Assembly: GCA_964655475.1 (NCBI GenBank)
Contig: CAZZMO010000004.1
Location: forward strand, 72,819-136,818
From: VGMA01 sp964655475
GTDB lineage: Bacteria > Chlamydiota > Chlamydiia > Chlamydiales > VGMA01
Direction of reading: 5' to 3'
DNA: 64,000 nt
Below, piece by piece: positions 57,132-64,000 of the stretch (positions are counted from its first letter, which is position 1; each line of letters begins with the position of its first letter). A model generated the notes under the pieces. That model saw nothing but the letters and a program-made list of their open reading frames with translations, did no database searches and was not told where the DNA came from. The position numbers and the translations under genes are program-made.

Positions 57132-58502
57132 ATGATAGAAGCGATCCGTCGAATATTTTCGGTTGAGGATTTGAAGGCAAAGATCACCTTCACACTATTG
57201 ATGTTAGTTGTTTGTCGCATCGGGGCTTATATCCCAGTGCCAGGCATTAACACAGATGAAGTGGTCAAGCTTTTCAATTTTTCCACTGGAGGTGGTCAGA
57301 ATCTCTTTCAGCTCGTGGATATTTTCACAGGTGGTGCTTTTGCCCACATGACGGTCGTTGCTTTAGGGGTCATGCCCTACATTACGGCTTCTATTATTAT
57401 GCAGCTTCTCATGGCGATCATCCCCTCTTTTCAAAGAGAGTTGAAGGAGAACCCAGAAGCTGGACGCAGAAAAATGGGGAAAGGGATCCGTTTGTTGACT
57501 GTCATTATGGCTGTCATCCATTCCTCCCTTTTCGCTAAATATGCTGTGGGAATGAATATGTCTTCCCCAGGCATCATCGTTCAAGAAATCTTGAATGTAC
57601 AAGCGTTCGGCGCACCGTGGCTTTTCTACCTTCTTGCGATCGTCACCATGACAACGGGTACGGCCTTTTTAATGTGGATCGGTGAGCAGATCACTGAGAG
57701 AGGAATCGGCAACGGGGTGAGCTTAATCATCACAGTCGGTATCCTTTCATCACTCCCTTCCACAATGGGATCGATCATCAAGCAATTGAACCTTGAGTCG
57801 CAAGAGCCAGGTCAGTTGACATTCTCTGCCCTTCTCGTCTTGCTCGCGGTTTTTGTCTCTATTGTAGTAGGCACTATTTTGATCATACAAGGGGTTCGAA
57901 AGATTCCTTTACAGTATGCTCGAAGAGTCGTGGGTAGAAAAGAAGTTCAGGGAGGGAGCGCGCACATCCCTTTAAAAATTAACTATGCTGGCGTGATCCC
58001 TGTGATCTTTGCCTCCTCACTATTGATGTTCCCTGCTACGCTTGCGCAGTTTGTCGGCACAGGGAATTGGTTTGGCGTGATCTCAGCCTGGCTATCACCA
58101 GGAAGTTGGGTCTATACAATTATCTACGTATTGCTTATACTCTTTTTCACTTATTTTTGGACGGCAACCCAATTTCATCCGGAGCAGATCGCTTCAGATA
58201 TGAAAAAAAATGGGGCGTTTATTCCAGGTATTCGGCAAGGAAAGCCTACGCAAGATTTTCTTGAATCAACAATGAACAAGATTACCTTTGCTGGAGCAGT
58301 TTTTCTCGCACTGATTGCTATATTACCGACTCTTGTGGGACGGCTATTGTCAGTAGATGCCTCGATTAGCCACTTTTTTGGGGGGACCTCTCTCTTGATT
58401 CTTGTAGGTGTTATTTTAGATACCACAAAACAAATTGAGTCCCATCTGCTCATGAAGCGATACGACGGATTTATGACAAAGAAACGAAAATTTAACCTGT
58501 AG
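57132..58502 (+). CDS. secY: Protein translocase channel SecY
   Basis: SecY is the membrane channel for secretion and membrane insertion. It has 456 residues and ten spans. 'VVALGVMPYITASIIMQLL' near 76 and the 'NGVSLIITVGI' and 'AHIPLKINYAGVIPVIFASSL' stretches are signatures. The plug region and the 'RRVVGRKEVQGGS' loop are present. The SecD/SecF partner is at 12143-16675. No adk, infA or rpmJ follow; rpsM is next, 9 bases on. Confidence 0.97.
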   Translation: MIEAIRRIFSVEDLKAKITFTLLMLVVCRIGAYIPVPGINTDEVVKLFNFSTGGGQNLFQLVDIFTGGAFAHMTVVALGVMPYITASIIMQLLMAIIPSFQRELKENPEAGRRKMGKGIRLLTVIMAVIHSSLFAKYAVGMNMSSPGIIVQEILNVQAFGAPWLFYLLAIVTMTTGTAFLMWIGEQITERGIGNGVSLIITVGILSSLPSTMGSIIKQLNLESQEPGQLTFSALLVLLAVFVSIVVGTILIIQGVRKIPLQYARRVVGRKEVQGGSAHIPLKINYAGVIPVIFASSLLMFPATLAQFVGTGNWFGVISAWLSPGSWVYTIIYVLLILFFTYFWTATQFHPEQIASDMKKNGAFIPGIRQGKPTQDFLESTMNKITFAGAVFLALIAILPTLVGRLLSVDASISHFFGGTSLLILVGVILDTTKQIESHLLMKRYDGFMTKKRKFNL

Positions 58503-58511
58503 GAAATTATT

Positions 58512-58880
58512 ATGCCTAGACTTCTTGGCGTTGACATACCCGATAAGAAACGCACTGTGATTAGCCTGACTTATGTATATGGAATCGGGCTTCATACCGC
58601 AAAAAAAATTCTAGCTGATGTAGGAATCAATCCTGATATGAGAGCTCACGAGCTATCCGAAGCAGATATTTCTAGATTGGCTCAGCACATCCAGACAAGC
58701 TACACGGTAGAGGGAGACCTTCGTCGTGAAGTGCAGAATAACATTAAGCGATTGATCTCCATTAAATCTTACCGTGGGGAGAGACATCGTAAAGGATTGC
58801 CTGTCAGAGGACAACGCACGAGAACAAACGCTCGTACCCGCAAAGGTAAAGCAAAAACTGTGCAGAACAAGAAGAAATAA
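58512..58880 (+). CDS. rpsM: 30S ribosomal protein S13
   Basis: S13 has 122 residues: 'RLLGVDIPDKKRTVISLTYVYGIG' at the start and 'RHRKGLPVRGQRTRTNARTRKG' near the end are the family marks. It forms subunit bridges at the head of the small subunit. The ATG follows AGGAAATT. Confidence 0.97.
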   Translation: MPRLLGVDIPDKKRTVISLTYVYGIGLHTAKKILADVGINPDMRAHELSEADISRLAQHIQTSYTVEGDLRREVQNNIKRLISIKSYRGERHRKGLPVRGQRTRTNARTRKGKAKTVQNKKK

Positions 58881-58903
58881 TTTTAAGACAAATGGAGTGA
58901 GCT

Positions 58904-59317
58904 TTGGCTAAGCAACAACAAGAGCAAGCAATTAAAAAGAAAGCGCCCGTTAGAAAGAAGCGTTTAATTTCCCATGCTTCGGGGATCGTGCATGTTAAAG
59001 CAACTTTTAACAACACCCTCATTTCGATCACAGATCCAGCTGGGAATGTTGTTTCCTGGGCTTCAGCAGGGACTTGCCAATTTAAAGGTTCAAGAAAATC
59101 CTCTGCGTTCGCAGCCAGCGTCGCAGCGACCCAAGCCGCAAAGACAGCGATGAGCATGGGAATGAAAGAAGTTGAAGTTAATTTAAATGGGCCAGGGGCT
59201 GGTAGAGAGTCCGCTGTGCGTGGAGTACAGGCTGCAGGAATGACCATTACTGCTATCCGTGATATTACGCCTATTCCGCACAACGGTTGCAGACCCAGAA
59301 AGCGCAGAAGAGTTTAA
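58904..59317 (+). CDS. rpsK: 30S ribosomal protein S11
   Basis: S11 has 137 residues, including 'SHASGIVHVKATFNNTLISITD' near 25 and 'ITPIPHNGCRPRKRRRV' at the end. The start is TTG at 58904 with a GGAGTGAG ribosome site. No ATG is available before the conserved region, so TTG initiation seems certain. A Gln/Lys-rich N-terminal extension of about 20 residues is present. Confidence 0.96.
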   Translation: MAKQQQEQAIKKKAPVRKKRLISHASGIVHVKATFNNTLISITDPAGNVVSWASAGTCQFKGSRKSSAFAASVAATQAAKTAMSMGMKEVEVNLNGPGAGRESAVRGVQAAGMTITAIRDITPIPHNGCRPRKRRRV

Positions 59318-59345
59318 AAAAGGTTTAAGGTTCTAGGAGACCAAT

Positions 59346-60446
59346 ATGTCCGATATTGTGAAATATCAAAGATTTGAATTGCCAGAAAAAATCATTATTG
59401 AAGAAGATGAAAAAGACCCAAATCGTTGCCGATTTGTTGCGGAGCCTTTAGAAAGAGGATTCGGGCATACTATTGGAAACGCTCTTAGACGAGTGTTGAT
59501 GACAGCCATCGAAGCACCTGCAATTTTATCATTTAAGATGGAAGGTGTACCTCATGAATATATGGCAGTAGAAGGGATTACAGAAGATGTGACAAACATC
59601 GTAATCAACCTGAAAGGTGCCCTTCTCCGCAGACTTCCGACTACAGATCAGTCTGACACGCGTGGAATTCGACTATTGAAAAAATGGCTCGAGATCACTC
59701 CTGAAATGCTAGAGCAGTACAAAGGGAGCTACACAGTTTGTCTAAAAGATATCATCCAAGAGGGGATGTTTGAAGTAGTCAACCCTGATCATGAGATCTT
59801 TACTGTCACGATGCCGATGGCAAAAGAAGTAGTCTTACGAGTAGGTTATGGACGTGGGTATGTTCCTTCTGAGCGTATCGAAGGGATGTTCGAAAAAGTT
59901 AATGATGAGATCATCATTGATGCTCTTTACTCACCAGTTCGTCTTGTTAACTACTTTGTAGAAGATAAGCGCGTTGGTGGACAGACAGACATGGATCGCG
60001 TGATTTTAGATGTACACACTGATGGACGCCTCTCTCCAAGAGAAGCTCTCAGCTTTGCAGCTCAGATCATTAACACCCATTTTTCTATCTTTGATGAGCT
60101 CAACTTCCAGACGATCTCCTTTGATGTAGACGAAGAAGAAGCGACTTCAGATAGAGATTCAGTTCTTCATAAATTGTCGTTGAAAATTAGTGAGATCGAG
60201 CTTTCTGTCCGTTCTACGAACTGCTTACAGATCGCCAACATCGACACCATTGCAGAGCTTGTGATCATGCAAGAGATTGACATGCTTAAGTTCCGGAACT
60301 TTGGTAAGAAATCGCTGAACGAGATCAAAGCTAAGTTGGATGAGATGGGACTCTATTTAGGAATGGATCTTTCTAAATATGGAATCACAAAAGAAAATGT
60401 AAAAGACGTGGTAGCGACACTCGCACACAGTGAAAAAAATCAGTAG
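59346..60446 (+). CDS. rpoA: RNA polymerase alpha subunit
   Basis: The alpha subunit has 366 residues. The N-terminal dimerisation domain ('EPLERGFGHTIGNALRRVLM' near 38-57) covers about 1-240. A linker and the C-terminal domain follow with 'SVRSTNCLQIANIDTIAEL' near 285 and 'NFGKKSLNEIKAKL' near 318. The terminal domain binds upstream promoter DNA and regulators. It is part of the rp operon between rpsK and rplQ. Confidence 0.97.
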   Translation: MSDIVKYQRFELPEKIIIEEDEKDPNRCRFVAEPLERGFGHTIGNALRRVLMTAIEAPAILSFKMEGVPHEYMAVEGITEDVTNIVINLKGALLRRLPTTDQSDTRGIRLLKKWLEITPEMLEQYKGSYTVCLKDIIQEGMFEVVNPDHEIFTVTMPMAKEVVLRVGYGRGYVPSERIEGMFEKVNDEIIIDALYSPVRLVNYFVEDKRVGGQTDMDRVILDVHTDGRLSPREALSFAAQIINTHFSIFDELNFQTISFDVDEEEATSDRDSVLHKLSLKISEIELSVRSTNCLQIANIDTIAELVIMQEIDMLKFRNFGKKSLNEIKAKLDEMGLYLGMDLSKYGITKENVKDVVATLAHSEKNQ

Positions 60447-60454
60447 GATGAACC

Positions 60455-60886
60455 ATGAGACATAGAAATCACTCAGGAAGACTCAGCCGTACTTCGGCTC
60501 ATCGAGACGCGACGCTGAAGAATCTTTGCAAGAATTTGATTCAGCATGAGCGAATCGAAACAACAGTGCCTAAGGCAAAAGAATTGAGACGTTACGCAGA
60601 GAAGTTAATCACTCTTGCGAAGAACGACTCTCTTCATTCACGCCGCCAAGTAAAAGCAAAACTAGCACTTCGCTACAACGCTTTTACTCCTAAAGAAGCT
60701 AGAGCTGTAAAAGGTGGAGACACCAGTGCGTACAATCTTGACCGCACAATTTTGCAGAAATTATTTTCAGTACTAGGACCTCGTTTTGCTGCCCGTCCAG
60801 GTGGATACACGAGAATCGTCCGTTTACCCAAAGTACAAGTTGGTGATGCTGCTGAAAAGTGCATCATAGAGTACTTAGCAGATTAA
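60455..60886 (+). CDS. rplQ: 50S ribosomal protein L17
   Basis: L17 has 143 residues: 'RHRNHSGRLSRTSAHRDATL' at the start, 'LIQHERIETTVPKAKELRRYAEKLIT' across the core, and 'RPGGYTRIVRLPKVQVGDAAEKCIIEYL' at the end. It lies at the tunnel exit. It ends the ribosomal operon and is followed by a hairpin and the gapA promoter. Confidence 0.96.
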   Translation: MRHRNHSGRLSRTSAHRDATLKNLCKNLIQHERIETTVPKAKELRRYAEKLITLAKNDSLHSRRQVKAKLALRYNAFTPKEARAVKGGDTSAYNLDRTILQKLFSVLGPRFAARPGGYTRIVRLPKVQVGDAAEKCIIEYLAD

Positions 60887-60907
60887 TGTAGTAAGCTTAA
60901 GTTTTGG

Positions 60908-60931
60908 TCGGGGAGATCTTCATTTCCCCGA
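60908..60931 (+). terminator. Hairpin at the end of the ribosomal operon
   Basis: TCGGGGA (60908-60914) pairs with TCCCCGA (60925-60931) around a 10-base loop, 22 bases after the rplQ stop. There is no T-run after it, so it is either a weak terminator or a 3'-end stabilising hairpin. Confidence 0.5.
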
Positions 60932-60991
60932 TCTGAATCTTGAGAGATTTCACGATGTTCCCTCAGTTTCTCTCAAACTTCAAAACTCAAG

Positions 60992-61020
60992 TTGACATAC
61001 TGCATCAGTTTAGTTATCAT
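60992..61020 (+). promoter_or_regulatory. Promoter of gapA, main sigma factor type
   Basis: A perfect -35 TTGACA (60992-60997), a 17-base spacer and -10 TATCAT (61015-61020) predict a start near 61027. The leader is about 13 bases and contains the GGGAGGGGG ribosome site just before ATG 61040. Confidence 0.8.
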
Positions 61021-61039
61021 TACAGGGAGGGGGTAGTCT

Positions 61040-62047
61040 ATGGCGATACGAGTAGCAATTAACGGTTTTGGTCGGATTGGCAGGTTGGTTTTTAGAGCCA
61101 TTGCCCAGCATCACGGCGATAAAATCGATGTATTAGCGATCAATGATGTTGTAGAAACAGGTGCATTGGCATACCTCTTAAAGTATGATTCTATCCATAA
61201 AAGATTTCCGTTAGATGTGACTTCAGATGATGATCACCTCTTTATCGGAAAAAAAACAATCCAAATTTTCAAAGAAAAAGATCCCGCAAAACTTCCATGG
61301 GGAGAATTGGAAGTCGATTATGTCATTGAATCGACGGGTCTTTTTACCTCAGTGGAGGCAGCAAGCAAGCACCTCCAAGCAGGAGCTAGAAGGGTAATTA
61401 TTACAGCCCCTTCATCAGATGCGCCCATGTTTGTGATGGGTGTGAACGAAAACTTTTATGACCCAGCTCGAGATAACATTGTTTCGAATGCTTCTTGTAC
61501 GACCAATTGTTTAGCGCCCATTGTTAAAGTCCTTCTAAAATACGGTATTGTTGAAGGGCTCATGACAACTATCCATGCTGTAACAGCTACCCAAAAGACC
61601 GTTGATGGTCCTTCTGGGAAGGACTGGCGAGGAGGGCGAGGAGCGGGTTTTAATATTATCCCATCAAGTACAGGCGCTGCCAAAGCTGTAGGTAAAGTGA
61701 TCCCAGAAGTGCAGGGAAAACTTACTGGTATGGCTTTTCGCGTTCCTGTAGCTGATGTGTCGGTTGTGGATCTCACTGTGAGATTGCAGCAATCTGTAAC
61801 TTATGAGGCAATTTGCCAAGACATGAAAGAAGCATCAAAAACCCACATGAAAGGGATTTTAGGATACACAGAAGATGAAGTAGTCTCTTCTGATTTTATC
61901 ACAGATTCCCGATCATCGATTTTTGATAAAAATGCTGGCATCGCCTTGAATGACAATTTTTTCAAACTCGTATCCTGGTATGATAACGAATGGGGATACT
62001 CAAATCGTGTAATCGATTTGCTGTTGCATATGGCTTCAAAAAGATGA
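61040..62047 (+). CDS. gapA: Glyceraldehyde-3-phosphate dehydrogenase
   Basis: This glycolytic enzyme oxidises glyceraldehyde 3-phosphate with NAD. It has 335 residues: NAD site 'INGFGRIGRLVFRAI' near 7, catalytic Cys in 'SNASCTTNCLAP' near 154, catalytic His in 'TTIHAVTATQKTVDG' near 181 and 'SWYDNEWGYSNRV' near 313. With UhpC import of sugar phosphate it supports glycolysis on host carbon. It has its own strong promoter. Confidence 0.97.
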   Translation: MAIRVAINGFGRIGRLVFRAIAQHHGDKIDVLAINDVVETGALAYLLKYDSIHKRFPLDVTSDDDHLFIGKKTIQIFKEKDPAKLPWGELEVDYVIESTGLFTSVEAASKHLQAGARRVIITAPSSDAPMFVMGVNENFYDPARDNIVSNASCTTNCLAPIVKVLLKYGIVEGLMTTIHAVTATQKTVDGPSGKDWRGGRGAGFNIIPSSTGAAKAVGKVIPEVQGKLTGMAFRVPVADVSVVDLTVRLQQSVTYEAICQDMKEASKTHMKGILGYTEDEVVSSDFITDSRSSIFDKNAGIALNDNFFKLVSWYDNEWGYSNRVIDLLLHMASKR

Positions 62048-62089
62048 GGATACGAATGATATTAAACCGATTAACCATGGAAAGACACC

Positions 62090-62908
62090 GTGCATTTTAC
62101 ACGAGAACCAATTATAGAGACGATCATTACTCCAAAGGAGGGGTATAAGATATCGATTAAAAACAGTAAGGGTGGAAGCGCAGAAGAATATCTAGTCGAC
62201 GCAGTCGAAGTGATTTCGTTTGGCCAGACATTTTTTTACCGCTCTTTAGAGCGTCCGAAATCCTTTCTGTTACCCGTAAGCGATTATGAACTTTCAGAAG
62301 TCAAAGAGCTCCGGTTGGTTGTTAAAAACCCAACAGTTGATAAATTGATCAAGATCGCTGGAGGAAAAGAAACAGCTCCGCACTACCACCAACCTGCAAA
62401 ACAGGCCAAGGTGCAGCAGCCGCAACAACAGCCGCAGCAACAACATGAAGAAGAAGGGGAAGAAGAGCCAAAATTAGAAGGAGCCGCTACCCCAGCAGCT
62501 GGAGCTGCTAAGCGTGATCGCAAGAGACAACGCCGTGGTAAAAGAGTATCTCAAGAAGAAAAAGGAGCACTTGCAAAAGAGTCAGCTCCTGGCGAAGAGG
62601 TTCTCCCCCTTGCCCCAGTAATCTTCTCGAGCCTTCTCACGCCTCCAGATACACTGATTTCAGATACGCTGTTTCGGCCTAAAGAAACCACCGTCAAAAA
62701 TCTTGAGACACCCATGGCAGAGCCGGGCTCTATCCACGACTTTGTCGAAGATTATCATGACCCACTCTTCTCAGCTCCACTCGTTATGGAAAAAGAAGAT
62801 CAAGGTTTGGTTTCAGAAGAACCGAGGCGTGGAGAACATTTGGAAGATCATCATGAACTCATGGAAGAGATTCCTGATTCATTAAATGATCACACCCATT
62901 TACATTAA
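62090..62908 (+). CDS. Conserved chlamydial protein with low-complexity and basic segments
   Basis: No enzyme family is recognised. The 272-residue protein starts with an ordered domain of about 95 residues ('PIIETIITPKEGYKISIKN' through 'LRLVVKNPTVDKLIKIAGG'). A Gln/Glu-rich stretch (about 104-130), the very basic 'KRDRKRQRRGKR' near 142-153, and an acidic, His-rich C-terminus follow. In C. trachomatis a gene of unknown function (CT504, from memory) lies at this place after gapA. The start is GTG 62090 with GGAAAG upstream; no ATG fits the frame. The basic patch could bind nucleic acid. A hairpin follows the stop by 35 bases. Confidence 0.72.
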   Translation: MHFTREPIIETIITPKEGYKISIKNSKGGSAEEYLVDAVEVISFGQTFFYRSLERPKSFLLPVSDYELSEVKELRLVVKNPTVDKLIKIAGGKETAPHYHQPAKQAKVQQPQQQPQQQHEEEGEEEPKLEGAATPAAGAAKRDRKRQRRGKRVSQEEKGALAKESAPGEEVLPLAPVIFSSLLTPPDTLISDTLFRPKETTVKNLETPMAEPGSIHDFVEDYHDPLFSAPLVMEKEDQGLVSEEPRRGEHLEDHHELMEEIPDSLNDHTHLH

Positions 62909-62942
62909 CTGAGAAATCGTGTAAACTCTCCCTTTTAGAAAC

Positions 62943-62964
62943 GGCCTGCTAGTTTTTGCAGGCC
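62943..62964 (+). terminator. Hairpin after the gene at 62090-62908
   Basis: A perfect 7-base stem GGCCTGC/GCAGGCC (62943-62949 and 62958-62964) with a TAGTTTTT loop lies 35 bases after the stop and 11 bases before the tRNA. The T-run after it is poor (TTCCTACTTT), so it may act as a weak terminator or tRNA leader structure. Confidence 0.5.
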
Positions 62965-62974
62965 TTCCTACTTT

Positions 62975-63057
62975 GCCCAGGTGGTGAAATGGTAGACACA
63001 AGGGACTTAAAATCCCTTGGAGGCAACTCCGTGCGGGTTCGAGTCCCGCCCCGGGCA
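62975..63057 (+). tRNA. tRNA-Leu (anticodon UAA)
   Basis: This 83-nucleotide cloverleaf has the Leu-type long variable arm. The acceptor is GCCCAGG/CCCGGGC, the anticodon stem AGGGA/TCCCT holds loop CTTAAAA with anticodon TAA, and the T-stem GCGGG/CCCGC holds loop TTCGAGT. The discriminator is A. The fifth acceptor pair is A with C, a mismatch. The CCA end is not encoded. UAA reads the UUA and UUG leucine codons, and TrmL at 22701-23156 is expected to modify such tRNAs. Confidence 0.93.
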
Positions 63058-63081
63058 TTCTTTTTGATTCGGCTAGACACC

Positions 63082-63975
63082 TTACTGAAGATCGATTCTA
63101 GAAGTGATGGACCTTGTGATCCGCTGATTTCTCTCGATTTCTTCATCTGTAACGCGATCTTGCACTTCCCCAGTTTCATAACTGACGCTTTGTGCTCGGA
63201 AATATTCTGGTAAATAGCGGCAGTTTTCCGCTGTCATCATTTCTATGAGATTTGGAACATCTCGCTGAATCCTCTTTGTGATAGGAGGGTAGTTAGCAGC
63301 AGCTCTTCTATCATAGCCCAAAGGGTGTGTAACTGGTATTTGATTATATGGTTCCATATCCATAAGAGGAAATGGAAGTATCTCTCTGTGTTCTATACCA
63401 TGTTCCTTGGCATGTGAAATATCACCTTCTACATCTGGGAAGAGGGTATGAATGCGCTCGTGAGTAAAAAATCCATTGGTGACTAAATAGACTATTAGCG
63501 CGATTGTCTCTTGGCGTTCTGCTCCTTGTGGCAGATCTCTGATCCTATTGAGAAGGTGGTCTCCAAATGTCACAGAATTCATAACGATTGCATCGGAATT
63601 TTGCGCTCGGTGGATAAAATATGCTTTGTTAAGGAGTGTGAGAGCGTTATATAGTGTAAATCCTTGCAAGGCTACAAATGGATACCCAGGATCACTGATA
63701 ATAAGGCGATCACCTACTGTAAAACGATAGTTATTGACGGGTTCGTAAAGACTCCAGCTCATGATATGTGGCGAGGCGAGAAAGTTATAAGCAATTGCAG
63801 GGCCTTGAGCTCTAAATATCTCTTGAGCTGCCATGACCCTTGCTCTACATAAATCGCTAACTGGGGTATCCACTCCCGTAATTCGACCCTCTGGTGTAGT
63901 GGAATTGGGGGTAGAGCAAATAGTTGCAGTATTATGCTTATATTCTGTTATGGAATATAGGTTTACGCTATTCAT
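63082..63975 (-). CDS. Uncharacterised protein, 297 residues
   Basis: I do not recognise this protein. It has no signal peptide and no clear membrane span. The sequence alternates mixed helices and strands, is rich in Arg, Asn, Tyr and Pro, and ends in an Arg/Glu-rich helix ('VTDEEIERNQRITRSITSR'). The start has AAGGA 7 bases upstream. It runs toward the tRNA-Leu gene. The style resembles lineage-specific secreted proteins of chlamydiae, but that is only an impression. Continuation of its neighbourhood lies outside the window. Confidence 0.65.
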   Translation of the reverse strand: MNSVNLYSITEYKHNTATICSTPNSTTPEGRITGVDTPVSDLCRARVMAAQEIFRAQGPAIAYNFLASPHIMSWSLYEPVNNYRFTVGDRLIISDPGYPFVALQGFTLYNALTLLNKAYFIHRAQNSDAIVMNSVTFGDHLLNRIRDLPQGAERQETIALIVYLVTNGFFTHERIHTLFPDVEGDISHAKEHGIEHREILPFPLMDMEPYNQIPVTHPLGYDRRAAANYPPITKRIQRDVPNLIEMMTAENCRYLPEYFRAQSVSYETGEVQDRVTDEEIERNQRITRSITSRIDLQ

Positions 63976-64000
63976 TTTTATATCCTTTTTAAAATTAGTT

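Noticed and set aside
58804..59283. Minus-strand frame of 159 residues opposite rpsM and rpsK
   Set aside because: Conserved S13 and S11 motifs occupy the plus strand. The antisense Cys/Ala-rich protein has no features of its own.
60908..60931. Strong terminator after rplQ
   Set aside because: The stem is good but no T-run follows, so it is listed with low confidence rather than as a firm terminator.
62949..63213. Frames of 76 and 85 residues over the tRNA
   Set aside because: They run through the tRNA-Leu cloverleaf and have no start signals.
1..64000. CRISPR arrays, insertion sequences, prophage, rRNA genes
   Set aside because: No regularly spaced repeats, transposase motifs, phage genes or rRNA were seen in reading both strands. 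One tRNA is the only stable RNA found with confidence.

Overview
The window is chlamydial (phylum Chlamydiota). The clearest markers are a gene for EUO, the early regulator known only from chlamydiae, followed by recJ, a fused secDF, uppS, cdsA and cmk/plsC in the order recalled from Chlamydia trachomatis. Other conserved blocks are trx-trmL-mip-aspS-hisS-uhpC-dnaE, rsbW next to dacF, lnt-lpxC-fabZ-lpxA-fmt, and a ribosomal operon running from rplC to rplQ and on to gapA. Moderate GC content, a purA gene, a cmk-plsC fusion and several lineage-specific proteins argue against Chlamydiaceae and for an environmental family of the Waddlia/Simkania/Parachlamydia type. The species cannot be fixed from this sequence alone.

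Layout. Positions 1-5.5 kb hold the start of an M3 peptidase (minus strand), then mutL-pepP-ispF as an overlapping operon, meeting a minus-strand unknown gene and a short cysJ. A tiny lipoprotein gene lies next to cysJ. From 5.5 to 21.2 kb come gltX, the tail-specific protease, euo, a small basic protein, recJ and the very large secDF on the minus strand (euo is on plus), then purA-uppS-cdsA-cmk/plsC as a tightly overlapping plus-strand operon. From 21.2 to 33 kb come thiamine pyrophosphokinase, two thioredoxins separated by a structured spacer and terminator, trmL, mip, hisS-aspS, the hexose-phosphate transporter uhpC with a good promoter, and dnaE.

From 33 to 45.5 kb lie envelope functions: a TPR/BamD-like protein, an LptE-like lipoprotein, an RsbW-type kinase, dacF, ksgA (overlapping dacF tail to tail), a SurA-like chaperone, an rRNA m5C methyltransferase, a DoxX protein, and the lipoprotein/lipid A genes lnt, lpxC, fabZ, lpxA, then fmt. 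From 45.7 to 48.5 kb lie three unrecognised proteins, each ending in a bilobed hydrophobic segment followed by a charged tail. This is the inclusion-membrane (Inc) protein architecture. They sit exactly where Chlamydia trachomatis carries the Inc protein Cap1 (CT529), between fmt and rplC. They are the best candidates for an undescribed host-interaction locus here.

From 48.8 to 60.9 kb is one long ribosomal protein, secY and rpoA operon. gapA follows with its own promoter, then a low-complexity conserved protein, a tRNA-Leu(UAA), and an unrecognised minus-strand protein at the right edge. The genes together serve translation, secretion, envelope construction, uptake of host sugar phosphates and developmental control, as expected of an obligate intracellular bacterium. 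Locus numbers for C. trachomatis are from memory and not from a search.
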